Source of the DNA: Cyanobium sp. NS01
Lineage (GTDB): Bacteria > Cyanobacteriota > Cyanobacteriia > PCC-6307 > Cyanobiaceae
Direction of reading: 5' to 3'
DNA length: 64,000 nucleotides
NCBI RefSeq assembly: GCF_014280235.1
Contig: NZ_CP047940.1
Span: 1,240,001-1,304,000, forward strand
Positions 27,611 to 36,770 of the stretch are shown piece after piece. Both the position numbers and the translations under genes were made by a program. Each line of letters starts with the position of its first letter. Position 1 is the stretch's first letter. The notes below the pieces were generated by a model. It worked only from the letters and a program-made list of their open reading frames with translations. It was not told where the DNA came from and did no database searches.

Positions 27611-28851
27611 AGCTGCTCCGCCTCCAGGATTCGTACCCGCCGCTGGACCCGGCGGTAACGCTGCGCCATTCTGCGCACCTCCAGGCCGTGTTGCTGCAGC
27701 CGCTGCCGGCAGGTGCGCAGGCGAGGGTTCTCCAACTCCAGATCAGCGAGCCGCAGCAGCACGGCCGCCAGGACGATGGAGGGTCCCGAGCCGTTCTCCT
27801 CCGCCGGCACCTGCAAGCGCAGCAGGTTGGGGGGAGCCGGCAGCACGTCCACCTCACCCTGCAGGGCCGCATCGAGCAGGCCCACGGGCAACAACCCCGG
27901 TGTCACACCCAGCCGCAGGCCATCGACGTTGAGGGCATGGGAGAGATTGCGCAGCCGCCGGCTGAGCGCATTCTCGTAGCCCTCCAGCCAGATGAGCAGG
28001 TCGATGGGGTCGGTGGGGAGGCGGCTGCCGCTCCAGGGGTGGCGGGCGTCCTGCTCACGGTCGGCCTGCTGCCAGGGCGGGCCCGCCGCGCCGCCGTGGC
28101 CATCGCTGCCGCCGGCATCAGCATCGGTCGGTGCGGGGCCCTCTGGGCGCTCAGTCTCGAGAGCCTCGGAGAAGGCCTGCAGCATGGCCTGGAGGCTCTG
28201 AGCCGGGCCCGCATCCGCTGGGGGCTGCTCGGCTGGGGCTGGCTCCGATGGCGCAGGCTCGGGGGGAGAGGGCTCGATGGAGTTCTGGTGGGCAGGCTCA
28301 GGCCTGACATCCGGGCTGAATCCAGGCTTGAACCCAGCACCCGAACCTGGGCCGAGCCCCTGCAGCAGGCCTGTCAGATCGGGGCCGCTTGAGCCCAGCC
28401 GCTGGAGATCGATCGGCGGCTCCAGACCCAGCTCGATCGAGCGGCCCGACCGGCTGGAGCCCTCGGGGGTGCCGGATTCAGTTCGGCCGGGCTCCTGGGC
28501 CAGGGAGTCCTGGAACCGGGCCCGTTCCTCCTTGGCCTGACGCTGGCGCAGCCGTGCCATCTGGGCCGCCATGGCCGCCACCTGCTCCACCGTCAGCAGG
28601 GTCTTGGCCCGCCTGGCCAGGTCGGCCATGCGCAGGTGCCACTGCCGGCGCTGCCGGGCGGAGAGATTGGCGTAGCGCTCCGGCTCGATCTGGGTGGCCA
28701 GATGGAAACAGGCCTGCTGAATCGCATTCAGCAGAGCGTCTCTGAGCACCTGGAGGTAGAGAGCCAGGTGGCGGTAGAGCTCGGGGTTGGATTGCTCCAG
28801 CCCCGCCCTGATGGCGCCGAGTCTGCGGTGGGCATCCTGGAGTGCTTCCAC
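27556..28851 (-). CDS. Unknown coiled-coil protein with a long disordered linker
   Basis: About 431 residues. An N-terminal helical region (to about 115, rich in R/Q/E with LRQRQAKEERARFQDSL) is followed by a proline/glutamate/alanine-rich linker (about 170-270), then a folded C-terminal part (LPTDPIDLLIWLEGYENALSRRLRNLSHALN...) ending in a basic coiled coil (RRMAQRYRRVQRRVRILEAEQLWLEDN). I do not recognise a named domain. It lies between tsf and recG on the same strand and overlaps recG. Possibly structural or nucleic-acid associated; this is inference only. Confidence 0.75.
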   Translation of the reverse strand: MEALQDAHRRLGAIRAGLEQSNPELYRHLALYLQVLRDALLNAIQQACFHLATQIEPERYANLSARQRRQWHLRMADLARRAKTLLTVEQVAAMAAQMARLRQRQAKEERARFQDSLAQEPGRTESGTPEGSSRSGRSIELGLEPPIDLQRLGSSGPDLTGLLQGLGPGSGAGFKPGFSPDVRPEPAHQNSIEPSPPEPAPSEPAPAEQPPADAGPAQSLQAMLQAFSEALETERPEGPAPTDADAGGSDGHGGAAGPPWQQADREQDARHPWSGSRLPTDPIDLLIWLEGYENALSRRLRNLSHALNVDGLRLGVTPGLLPVGLLDAALQGEVDVLPAPPNLLRLQVPAEENGSGPSIVLAAVLLRLADLELENPRLRTCRQRLQQHGLEVRRMAQRYRRVQRRVRILEAEQLWLEDNRESTGRPPPGNP

Positions 28852-28909
28852 GGCAGGGGGGGCGGAACGGTCCGCTGGGATGGATCGGATCGGGTCGGGG
28901 TCCAGCAGA

Positions 28910-29566
28910 TCAGGAGGCCTGCATGGCGGCCACCTCGGCGGCGAAGTCCATTTGCTTCACTTCAATCCCCTCACCGAGATTGAAGCGTACGAACCGTCGC
29001 ACCTGGATGTTCTCCCCCACCTTGCCGGCCACCTGCTTGACCAGTTCAGCCACACTGAGGGTGTTGTCCTTGATGTAGGGCTGATCCATCAGGGCCAGTT
29101 CCTTGAGGCGCTTACCGATCCGGCCGGCCACGATCCTTTCCTTCATCTCCTCCTTCTTGCCGGCCAGATCATCGCGGCCCATCTCGATCTGCTTTTCCCG
29201 CTCAGCGATCTGAACTGGAATCGCATCGGTGTTCACGTACTCCACCGATGGGCAGGCTGCGATCTGCATCGCCACATTGCGGATCAGCTCCTGGAAGATT
29301 TCGCCGCGGGCCACGAAATCGGTTTCGCAGTTCACCTCCACCAGCACGCCAACCCGCGCGCCGGTGTGGATGTAGGAGCCGATGGCGCCTTCGGCAGCGG
29401 TGCGGCCCGATTTTTTCTCGGCGGAGGCGATGCCCTTCTGGCGCAGCCACTCGATCGCTTTGTCGGCATCTCCCTTGGTTTCGGTGAGCGCCTTCTTGCA
29501 ATCCATCATGCCGGCGCCGGTCTTGTCGCGCAGGTCTTTGACCAGCTTTGCTGAAATCTCAGCCAT
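28910..29566 (-). CDS. tsf: Elongation factor Ts
   Basis: About 218 residues. Nucleotide-exchange factor for EF-Tu. The N-terminal UBA-like domain [25 protein letters not shown] and the signatures [28 protein letters not shown] are intact. It is shorter than E. coli EF-Ts, as is normal for cyanobacteria, which have a reduced core. It follows rpsB by 68 bp, the conserved bacterial rpsB-tsf arrangement. Confidence 0.97.
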   Translation of the reverse strand: MAEISAKLVKDLRDKTGAGMMDCKKALTETKGDADKAIEWLRQKGIASAEKKSGRTAAEGAIGSYIHTGARVGVLVEVNCETDFVARGEIFQELIRNVAMQIAACPSVEYVNTDAIPVQIAEREKQIEMGRDDLAGKKEEMKERIVAGRIGKRLKELALMDQPYIKDNTLSVAELVKQVAGKVGENIQVRRFVRFNLGEGIEVKQMDFAAEVAAMQAS

Positions 29567-29634
29567 GGGTGAGGAACTCAGGGTGAAAGGGTAGTCAGGG
29601 GGCGGAGCGTGGGCTCCGGCTCAGGCTGGTCTGC

Positions 29635-30345
29635 TCAGGCCTCGTCGTTCTGACCCTGCTCGCCGCCGTGGCGGCCTTCGTTGATGGCATCAGCCAGCCG
29701 GCCCAGCACCAGTTGCACCGAACGCACGGCGTCGTCGTTGCAGGGGATCGGCACGTCGCAGAGATCGGGGTCGCAGTTGGTGTCGAGCATCGACACCAGG
29801 GGGATATCGAGCTTGCGGGCCTCGAGCACGGCGTTGGTTTCACGGCGCTGATCCACCAGCACCACCACATCGGGCAGGCGCCGCATGCTCTTCAGGCCAC
29901 CCAGGTATTTCTGCAGGCGGTCGAGCTCGCGGCGCAGCACAGCCCCTTCCTTCTTGGGACGCATGGCGATCGCGCCTGAGGCCTCCATGCGCTCCAGATC
30001 CTTGAGGCGCTCGATCCGGGCCCGCATCGTGGTCCAGTTGGTGAGCATGCCGCCCAGCCAGCGCTGGTTCACATAGGCGGCGCCGCAACGGCTGGCCTCC
30101 AGGGCGATCACTTCGGAGGCCTGCTTCTTGGTGCCCACGAACAGGAAACGCTTGCCACTGCGAGCCGCACTGCGGACCCACTTGTAGGCGTTATTCATGC
30201 AGACAGCAGTCTGCACAAGATCGATGATATGAACCCCATTGCGCGCGCAGTAGATGTAGCGCGACATCTTGGGATTCCAGCGACGGGTCTGGTGCCCAAA
30301 GTGGGCGCCAGCCTCCATCATTTCGGAGAGAGTGACAACAGCCAT
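29635..30345 (-). CDS. rpsB: 30S ribosomal protein S2
   Basis: About 236 residues. Motifs [19 protein letters not shown] near the start, [14 protein letters not shown] and [31 protein letters not shown] are those of S2. In many bacteria S2 represses its own rpsB-tsf mRNA. A 194-bp region precedes the gene and may contain the promoter and leader; it includes a short CACCG-loop-CGGTG hairpin, but I cannot assign a known RNA motif. Confidence 0.97.
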   Translation of the reverse strand: MAVVTLSEMMEAGAHFGHQTRRWNPKMSRYIYCARNGVHIIDLVQTAVCMNNAYKWVRSAARSGKRFLFVGTKKQASEVIALEASRCGAAYVNQRWLGGMLTNWTTMRARIERLKDLERMEASGAIAMRPKKEGAVLRRELDRLQKYLGGLKSMRRLPDVVVLVDQRRETNAVLEARKLDIPLVSMLDTNCDPDLCDVPIPCNDDAVRSVQLVLGRLADAINEGRHGGEQGQNDEA

Positions 30346-30539
30346 GGTGTGGGGGGTTTCGGGTTTGCCTCCACCTGCCTAGGGATCGAAGCGCTCCACT
30401 CTCCGCAGACAGCACCGATTGCGGTGGCGTCCCCGGTTGGGTTGGAGCCCGTGATCACCCGAAACACGCAGGTGTGCGGAATGAAGTTGGACCAGAGCAC
30501 CTTATCAAAGCGATGCCTCACGGACCCTGGAACATGCGC

Positions 30540-31472
30540 TCAGGCCAGGCCCTGGCGCCGTGCCTCCAGCTGCAGGGTGCGCACCCCGAGGCGATTGAGA
30601 GGAATCCGCAACAGTTCAAGCGCCAGGGCCGCCCGATCGCGGCGCACCAGCCAGGCCAGCACCGGCCTGAGGCTGCGCTCATTCAGCAGGCCGCCCAGGG
30701 TGAGCAGCTCCCAGAGCAGGCGGTGATACCAGGTGAACTGGATGATCATCCGCACCCGCTGGCTGGGGTGCTTGCGGAAGAACACCAGGGCCATCCTGGC
30801 CCGCTCCCGCTCCACCCGGATCAGGTCGGCGATCTGCTCCAGCCGGAAGGCCGGGTGCCAGTGGTAGCCCACGGCCTCGGGGCAGCGGATCAGCGCCACC
30901 CCCAGGCGCCGGAGCCGTTCGCCCAGCTCCAGATCCTCCCAGCCATAGAGCTGAAAACCTGTGTCGAACAGCCCGGCCTGCTCCAGCAGCTCGCGGGCGA
31001 TGGCCACATTGCCGGTGGCGAAATAGGCCCAGGAGTGATCGCGCAACTTGTGGCGCTCCGCCGTGGGCTCGTTGAAGTTGGAGGTGTTGATCACAGCCCC
31101 GTAGGTGAAGCAGCGCTGGTGGCCGAGGCGCTGCCAGGCCTGCTCCAGAGCCTGGGTGTGGCAGAGCAGGAAGCACGGGGTCACCACCAGGTCGCTGTCG
31201 ATGAACACCACCACCTCGCCCCGGGCGGCCTCAACGCCGCGGTTGCGGCCCGCGGCCGCACCGCCATGGCTCTGCTGCAGCAGGCGCACGTGCGGCAGGG
31301 CCGCCGCCTCGGCCTCGATCCAGGCCACGGTGGCGTCGGTGGAGCCGTCATCCACCACCACCACCTCGTAGTCGCCTGCGCTGGCAGGAAAATCCTGCTG
31401 CTCCAGGGCCGCCAGGCACTTCTGCAGGATCGGCAGGCGGTTGTAGGTCGGGATGACAACGCTGAGAAACAT
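30540..31472 (-). CDS. Family 2 glycosyltransferase
   Basis: About 310 residues. GT-A fold with LSVVIPTYNRLPILQKCL at the N-terminus, VVDDGSTD, the DXD-type metal site VVFIDSDLVV, and the C-terminal FDTGFQLYGWEDLELGERLRRLG, which resembles the galactosyltransferase-like (GT7-C) extension. It transfers a sugar from a nucleotide donor, probably for cell-surface polysaccharide or glycolipid; donor and acceptor are unknown. ATG 31472 gives the typical start just before the first beta strand. No other glycan genes are adjacent. Confidence 0.9.
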   Translation of the reverse strand: MFLSVVIPTYNRLPILQKCLAALEQQDFPASAGDYEVVVVDDGSTDATVAWIEAEAAALPHVRLLQQSHGGAAAGRNRGVEAARGEVVVFIDSDLVVTPCFLLCHTQALEQAWQRLGHQRCFTYGAVINTSNFNEPTAERHKLRDHSWAYFATGNVAIARELLEQAGLFDTGFQLYGWEDLELGERLRRLGVALIRCPEAVGYHWHPAFRLEQIADLIRVERERARMALVFFRKHPSQRVRMIIQFTWYHRLLWELLTLGGLLNERSLRPVLAWLVRRDRAALALELLRIPLNRLGVRTLQLEARRQGLA

Positions 31473-31576
31473 GAACCCGCTGCAGCGCACCGAACCGGCT
31501 GCCATGACCTGGCCACCATCATCATGGTCTGGGCATCACGGTCTGGTCTTCAGGCTCGAGGGCAGGGCCAAGAGAA

Positions 31577-31596
31577 AGGGACCCCTCGGGGTCCCT
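31577..31596 (-). terminator. Rho-independent terminator after the 51-residue basic protein
   Basis: AGGGACCCC (31577-31585) and GGGGTCCCT (31588-31596) form a 9-bp perfect stem. Read on the minus strand it is followed by TTTCTCTT, a T-rich tail, which makes this the best intrinsic terminator in the window. It ends the small gene at 31653. Confidence 0.75.
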
Positions 31597-31652
31597 GCTC
31601 TGGCGCGGAGAGCTGTTCAGCCACCGAGCCACTCGCCAGCCAGGCCGACTGA

Positions 31653-31808
31653 TCAGTCGGCGGCGCCGCCGTTGTTGGCCGTGCCGGTCACGCCGTTACC
31701 CACGCCTTCACCGCGACCATCGTTGCGCAGCTTGCGCTTCTTGAACTTGCGCGCGTAGGCGCGGTTGCGTTCCTGTTTTTCCTTCTTCAGATTCCTGCGC
31801 TTGGACAT
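31653..31808 (-). CDS. 51-residue very basic small protein
   Basis: Translation begins MSKRRNLKKEKQERNRAYAR and continues with K/R-rich KFKKRKLRNDGRG, then a neutral glycine/asparagine/alanine tail. It has an ATG start and a strong terminator directly after, so it is a free-standing transcription unit or the tail of the upstream operon. The charge pattern suggests RNA or ribosome binding, like small ribosomal or ribosome-associated proteins. I do not recognise a named family, though comparable small basic proteins seem to occur in picocyanobacteria. Confidence 0.75.
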   Translation of the reverse strand: MSKRRNLKKEKQERNRAYARKFKKRKLRNDGRGEGVGNGVTGTANNGGAAD

Positions 31809-31861
31809 ACGGGAGGCATCGTGGGGGTTGAGATGACTGGATCCTACTCACCGCCCTTCCC

Positions 31862-32584
31862 TCAAGGGCCGACGGCCCCCGCCAGCTCCAGGGAGGCCTC
31901 GGCCAGCCGGCCATCCTCCATCTGCAGCAGCCGATCGGCCACATCGAGAATGCGGGGGTCGTGGGTCACCATCAGCACGCCGCAGCCCTGCTCGCGGGCC
32001 AGGCGGCGCAGCAGCCCCACCACCTCACGGCCGCTCTGGCTGTCGAGGGCGGCGGTGGGTTCATCGGCCAGCAGCAACTGGGGCTGGGCGGCCAGGGCCC
32101 GGGCGATCGCCACCCGCTGCTTCTGGCCGCCGGAGAGGTCGTGGGGCAGCTTGTTGAGGTGGTCGCCCAGGCCCACCGCCCGCAGCCACTCGCGCGCCTG
32201 ATCGCGGCGGGCGCGGTAGCCCAGGCCCGGCAGCAGGTCTGCCCCCATCTGCACATTCTGCTCGGCAGTGAGGCAGCGCAGCAGGTTATGGCCCTGGAAG
32301 ATCATGCCGATGCGTTGGCGCAGCTGCTGACGGATCGAACGACCCGCCCCGTGCAGCTCGCAGCCGAACAGGCGCACCGAGCCCTCCTGCACCTTGCGCA
32401 GGGCTCCCACCAGGGTGAGCAGGGTGGTCTTGCCGCAGCCGGAGGGCCCCGTGAGCAGCACCACCTCCCCTGGCGCGATGGTCAGCGTCACGTCCTGGAG
32501 CACCCTGCGGCGCATCTCTGCCTCGCCATACCAATGGCTCAGGCCCTCAACGGCCACCAGGGGCTCACTCGGGGATCGGGCCAT
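31862..32584 (-). CDS. devA: DevA-type ABC exporter ATP-binding protein
   Basis: About 240 residues. Walker A LLTGPSGCGKTTLLTLVGAL, Q-loop MIFQGHNLL, signature HDLSGGQKQRVAIARAL and Walker B LLLADEPTAALDS are all intact. The MacB/LolD-like subgroup with DevB and DevC partners exports lipids or other compounds through a TolC-type channel. It overlaps devC by one base (TGATG) and closes the pcyA-devB-devC-devA unit. Confidence 0.93.
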   Translation of the reverse strand: MARSPSEPLVAVEGLSHWYGEAEMRRRVLQDVTLTIAPGEVVLLTGPSGCGKTTLLTLVGALRKVQEGSVRLFGCELHGAGRSIRQQLRQRIGMIFQGHNLLRCLTAEQNVQMGADLLPGLGYRARRDQAREWLRAVGLGDHLNKLPHDLSGGQKQRVAIARALAAQPQLLLADEPTAALDSQSGREVVGLLRRLAREQGCGVLMVTHDPRILDVADRLLQMEDGRLAEASLELAGAVGP

Positions 32585-33756
32585 CAGAAGATCTCAGCGG
32601 GGTCGGCGTCACCGAGGCGGCGCATGGCCAGGGCCGCCGATCCCAGGCACATCACCAGGATCATGCTGAACACCACCGTGGCCCGAACGCTGTTCATGGC
32701 CACGGGCAGGTTGGTGCCGTTGCGCACCAGGGCGTAGAGGCCCAGGCCGGCGGCATAGGCCGGCAGGTAGCCCAGCACCGCCAGAATCAGGCCCTCCCGC
32801 GCCACCACCCCCAGCAGAATCGGCAGCCGATAGCCCATGGCCATCAACGTGGCGTACTCAGGCAGGTGGTCGCTCACATCGGAATAGAGGATCTGGTACA
32901 CAATCACGCAGCCCACGACGAAGCCCATGGCGGCCCCCAGGGTGAAGATGAAGCCGATCGCCGTGCTGGTGCGCCAGTAGGTCTTCTCGAACTCCTCGAA
33001 GCCCGCCTTGGTGAACAGCCGCACGTCGCTGGGCAGGCTGCTCTCCAGGCGCTGGCGGGTCGCCTCGATGTCACTGCCGGGCCGCAGCCGGATCAGGCCC
33101 AGTTCGATGCTGCCCGGGGGCGTGCCCGGCAGCAGCTGCAGGAAGGTCTCGCGGCTGGTGAGGATGTTGCCGTCCGCGCCGAAGGAGGGGCCCAGGGTCA
33201 CCAGCCCCGACACCCGCACCCGGGTGCCCGCCACTTCGGTTTCCACCGTGCGGCCCTGCTTGAACCACTCGGCGATCGGGCCGAACTCCGGCCTGGAGCG
33301 CTCATCGAACAGCACCCGCCCTTTCTGGGTGAGGCTGCGGGCCTTCTCAGCGAGTTCCGGGTCGAGGAACAGGGGATCGGCCGGCTCGAAGCCCAGGGCC
33401 AGGATCGAGCGGGTGTTGCCGCTCACGGGGTTGCGCCAGAGCAGCAGGTTCCAGTGCACGGGGGTGGCGCCCTGCACGGCGGGGTCCCCCATGGCATGGA
33501 TCAACCGGCGCCGGGGAAAGCCAGCCATGCCGATCGAGCTCATGGTGCGGGGACTCATCATCACCAGATCGGCGTCGAAGAGCTTGTGGATCGTGACGCT
33601 GGCGTCGAACAGCCCATCGCGGAAACCCAGCTGCATGAACATCAGGATCCCCGCGAAGGAGATCCCCGCCAGGGCCACCGCCAGCCGCAGGGGCTGGCGG
33701 GAGAGCAGCAGCCAGGCCAGGGGAATCCGGCGCGCTTGCCAGAGGCGCTGCAACAT
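32584..33756 (-). CDS. devC: DevC-type ABC exporter permease
   Basis: About 390 residues. One N-terminal transmembrane segment (LRLAVALAGISFAGILMFMQLGF), a large periplasmic domain with MSPRTMSSIGMAGFPRRRL, and three C-terminal membrane segments from about residue 270 to 380, the MacB/FtsX topology. DevC family members work with DevA and DevB; in Anabaena DevBCA exports heterocyst glycolipids, but this organism shows no sign of being heterocystous. One-base TGATG overlaps connect it to devB and devA. Confidence 0.93.
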   Translation of the reverse strand: MLQRLWQARRIPLAWLLLSRQPLRLAVALAGISFAGILMFMQLGFRDGLFDASVTIHKLFDADLVMMSPRTMSSIGMAGFPRRRLIHAMGDPAVQGATPVHWNLLLWRNPVSGNTRSILALGFEPADPLFLDPELAEKARSLTQKGRVLFDERSRPEFGPIAEWFKQGRTVETEVAGTRVRVSGLVTLGPSFGADGNILTSRETFLQLLPGTPPGSIELGLIRLRPGSDIEATRQRLESSLPSDVRLFTKAGFEEFEKTYWRTSTAIGFIFTLGAAMGFVVGCVIVYQILYSDVSDHLPEYATLMAMGYRLPILLGVVAREGLILAVLGYLPAYAAGLGLYALVRNGTNLPVAMNSVRATVVFSMILVMCLGSAALAMRRLGDADPAEIF

Positions 33757-34691
33757 CAGGGGGTGAAGCGGGCGATCAGCTTGAGGCCCGTGCGGTCGCG
33801 CACCCGCTGGGCATCATCGGGGTCGAGCTTCACCCGCACCTCCACGATGCGGGCGTCCACGTCGCCGGTGGGATCGGTCTCGAGCACGGCCCTCTGGCGC
33901 ACCTGGGGACTGATCCGCACCACCTCGCCGCTGAGCTTGCCCTCGAAGCCGCCGTTTTCGCTGGTCATGGTCACGGCCTGCCCCAGCCGCACCCGGTTGA
34001 TGTCGCTCTCGTAGACCTCGATCAAGGCCTCCATGCGCTGGTTCGCCCCCAGTTCGAGCACGCCGTCTTCACCCGGGCGCTCGCCGACCCGCGAATGGAG
34101 CCGCAGCACCGTGCCGCTGATCGGGGCCCTGAGCGAGGTGAGCTTCAGATCGGCCTCAAGGCGATCGCGCTCGGCCAGGGCCTCCTGCAGCTGACCTTCG
34201 AGCTCGAGCAGGGTGGTTTCGCGGGTGTCGAGTTCACCGCTCGGAATGGCGCCCTGGCGGCTCAGGGAGCGGTAGCGGGCGATGTCGCGGGTCTGCACGG
34301 TGAGGCGGCTGCGCAGATTGGCGATGCGCACCTCCACCACGCGGCGCTGGGCCTGCAGCGGGGCGGCCGTGTCAAACACCGCCAGCAGGTCGCCGGCGCT
34401 CACCGCATCGCCCTCCTGCACCAGAAGACGTGTGATGCGAGGACTGCCGCCGATGCCGCTGATCGGGGCGGCCAGGCTGCGCACCTCGCCGCTCGGATCG
34501 AGACGGCCCAGGGCCGCGACCGCCTCCGGGGCGGCGGGCCGCTCAGCGCTGCCAGCGGTCTGGGCCGGCATCGACGTGGACGCGGTCCTCAGCCGCTGCG
34601 CCACGGCCCAACCCACCAGCACCACCAGCACGGTGCCGCCCACAGCCAGAAGGAGCCTGCGCCGGGAGGTTTCCACACCCAGCAGCTTCAC
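33756..34691 (-). CDS. devB: DevB-type (HlyD-like) membrane fusion protein
   Basis: About 311 residues from a GTG start that shares GTGA with the pcyA stop. Basic start, one membrane anchor ([19 protein letters not shown]), a lipoyl half-motif ([22 protein letters not shown]), a coiled-coil hairpin (about 110-190), the second lipoyl half ([21 protein letters not shown]) and a beta-barrel end. It would link the DevAC pump to an outer-membrane channel; no TolC homologue is in the window. Confidence 0.93.
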   Translation of the reverse strand: MKLLGVETSRRRLLLAVGGTVLVVLVGWAVAQRLRTASTSMPAQTAGSAERPAAPEAVAALGRLDPSGEVRSLAAPISGIGGSPRITRLLVQEGDAVSAGDLLAVFDTAAPLQAQRRVVEVRIANLRSRLTVQTRDIARYRSLSRQGAIPSGELDTRETTLLELEGQLQEALAERDRLEADLKLTSLRAPISGTVLRLHSRVGERPGEDGVLELGANQRMEALIEVYESDINRVRLGQAVTMTSENGGFEGKLSGEVVRISPQVRQRAVLETDPTGDVDARIVEVRVKLDPDDAQRVRDRTGLKLIARFTP

Positions 34692-35446
34692 AGGGCCGGT
34701 GGATCGTCGAAAAGCAGCTCTTCGATGTAGCGGTCGGCCCAGTCCGGGCTGAAGGCCTTCTCCAGCACCCGCCGTGTCTTGTCGTTTTGTTTCTGTTGCT
34801 TGCAGTACCGGAGCTGGCCGTTCCATCGATCGACGGTAGCGGGGTCGTCCAGGGGCTGAGGCGGGGTGTCCCGCAGCGCGGCGGTGAGCACCTCCAGCAC
34901 CTCGCCCACCTCGTCGATGAACGCCTGCTCCTCCTCCGGACCCACGGGGCGGATGAAGCGCACATGGGGCGAAAAGATCGAGCCCCAGCCCGGCAGCTCC
35001 CGCTCCTGGGCGTAGCTGCGCCGGGGGCGAGCCGCGAGGGCCGCCTCGATGGCTCCAGGCAGGGCGTCAGCCACGGGGGAGAGATCCACGATGGCGGCCG
35101 ACACCCCGGCCGGTCCGGCCACGATGTCGGCACCGAACACCGGCAGGTCGAAGCGGGGGTCGGGGAAGAGCACGCAGTGCAGAATCTGCAGCCCCGCCCC
35201 CAGCCGGGCGGTCTCGAGGTGCAGCTTGCGCAGGCCGCGGCACTGGCGCAGCTCGTTCCGGATGAACAGTTTCTCGCCGTCGAGGCTGCCGCTGATGGCC
35301 TCGAGGTCGGGGTCGATGGCCAGGGGGGCCAGTTCTGGCATGCGCTCCCAGCTGGCGCGGATGCGCGCGGCCAGGGCATCCACCAGGGGATGAATGCCCC
35401 CGGACTGGGCGCCGCTGCGGGCAGATCCGGCGTCGACGGTGCTCAC
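34688..35446 (-). CDS. pcyA: Phycocyanobilin:ferredoxin oxidoreductase
   Basis: About 252 residues. Reduces biliverdin IXa in two two-electron steps to phycocyanobilin, the chromophore of phycobiliproteins and phytochromes. Likely catalytic residues are present: Glu78 (LHLETARLG), His90 (ILHCVLFP) and Asp107 ([10 protein letters not shown]), matching Glu76, His88 and Asp105 of the Synechocystis enzyme. GTG 35446 gives the best N-terminus. Its stop overlaps devB. It starts only 22 bp from the divergent M16 peptidase gene. Confidence 0.94.
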   Translation of the reverse strand: MSTVDAGSARSGAQSGGIHPLVDALAARIRASWERMPELAPLAIDPDLEAISGSLDGEKLFIRNELRQCRGLRKLHLETARLGAGLQILHCVLFPDPRFDLPVFGADIVAGPAGVSAAIVDLSPVADALPGAIEAALAARPRRSYAQERELPGWGSIFSPHVRFIRPVGPEEEQAFIDEVGEVLEVLTAALRDTPPQPLDDPATVDRWNGQLRYCKQQKQNDKTRRVLEKAFSPDWADRYIEELLFDDPPAL

Positions 35447-35468
35447 AGCCGTGTCCCCAGTCAGCAGA

Positions 35469-36770
35469 ATGCAGATCCTGCCACGTCCCTTCGCCTTGCC
35501 CCTGGCTTCCACCCCCGTTCTGCTGCCAGGCCTGGCGTCACCGCACATCCACACCCTGCCGAACGGCGCCCGCAGTGTGCTGCTGCCCCTGGCTGACAGT
35601 CCCCTGGTGTGCCTCGACTTCTGGTGCCGGGCCGGCAGCGTGTTCGAGGAGTCGGGCGAGAGCGGTCTGGCCCACTTCCTGGAGCACATGGTGTTCAAGG
35701 GCAGTGCGCGGCTGGGGCCAGGCGAATTCGATGGGCGGATCGAGGCCCTGGGCGGCAGCAGCAATGCGGCCACGGGCTTCGACGATGTGCATTACCACGT
35801 GCTGATCCCCCCGGAGGCCGCCCTTGAGGCCCTGGATCTGCTGCTGGATCTGGTGCTCGAGCCCGCCCTGGTGGACGAGCCCTTTCAGATGGAGCGCCAG
35901 GTGGTGCTCGAGGAGCTGGCCCAGAGCGAGGACCAGCCGGACGATGTGGCCCTGCAGCGGCTGCTGCGGCTGGGTTGCGGCAGCCACGCCTACGGGGCGC
36001 CGATCCTGGGGGAACGCCAGGCCCTGCTGGCCCACACGCCTGCCACCATGGCGTCCTTCCAGAAGCGCCTGTACGGCGCTGAGCGCTGCGTGCTCGCCGT
36101 GGCCGGCGCCCTGGAGAGCCTCGCACCAGCACTGAAGAGCCGCATCGGCGCCAGCCCCCTGGCCGGCCTGCCCCGGCGGGATGAGCCGCCGCGCCGCTCG
36201 CCCATGGGCGTGGTGCCGGGCACGCACCGGCTGGCCCTGCCCCGGCTGGAAGCCGCCCGGCTGCTGATGCTCTGGGCCCTGCCTCCCGCCAGCGACCTCG
36301 CCGCCGTGATGGGAGCGGATCTGCTCACCACCCTGCTGGCGGAAGGCCGCCGCAGCCGGCTCGTGGCCCTGCTGCGGGAGGAGCTGCAGCTGGTGGAGAG
36401 CATCGACCTCGATCTGCACGTGATGGAGTGCGGCAGCTTCGCCCTGCTGGAGGCCATCTGCGAACCCGAGGATCTCGGCGCGGTGCGTCAGGCCATCGAC
36501 GCAGCCTGGCTGCAGCTGCAGCAGGAGGCGATCGGCGAGCCGGAGTGGCAGCGGGCCCTGCACCTGGTGGCCAACGGCTACCGCTTTTCGCTGGAGTCAC
36601 CCGCTGGGGTGGCCGGCACCATCGGCAACAACCTGCTCTGGGGGCGGCCCCAGGACCTGGGGCTGCCTCTGGAGCATCTGCACGATTGGACCGCGGACGC
36701 CCTGCAGCGACAGCTGGTGCCCCTGCTCGATCCCGCCCTGGCCTGTGTGCTTGAGGCGGTGCCCGCATGA
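35469..36770 (+). CDS. M16-family zinc peptidase, catalytic partner
   Basis: About 433 residues. The inverted zinc motif H-x-x-E-H is at residues 69-73 ([10 protein letters not shown]), with a downstream glutamate in [18 protein letters not shown] as third ligand. The family (processing peptidase/pitrilysin type M16B) digests small unfolded peptides or transit peptides. It overlaps the second M16 gene by four bases (ATGA), so both are made together and probably form a heterodimer like mitochondrial MPP beta/alpha. Confidence 0.94.
   Translation: MQILPRPFALPLASTPVLLPGLASPHIHTLPNGARSVLLPLADSPLVCLDFWCRAGSVFEESGESGLAHFLEHMVFKGSARLGPGEFDGRIEALGGSSNAATGFDDVHYHVLIPPEAALEALDLLLDLVLEPALVDEPFQMERQVVLEELAQSEDQPDDVALQRLLRLGCGSHAYGAPILGERQALLAHTPATMASFQKRLYGAERCVLAVAGALESLAPALKSRIGASPLAGLPRRDEPPRRSPMGVVPGTHRLALPRLEAARLLMLWALPPASDLAAVMGADLLTTLLAEGRRSRLVALLREELQLVESIDLDLHVMECGSFALLEAICEPEDLGAVRQAIDAAWLQLQQEAIGEPEWQRALHLVANGYRFSLESPAGVAGTIGNNLLWGRPQDLGLPLEHLHDWTADALQRQLVPLLDPALACVLEAVPA

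Noticed and set aside
30346-30539. Possible structured autoregulatory leader of rpsB
   Set aside because: Only a short 5-bp hairpin is visible; not enough to name an RNA motif.
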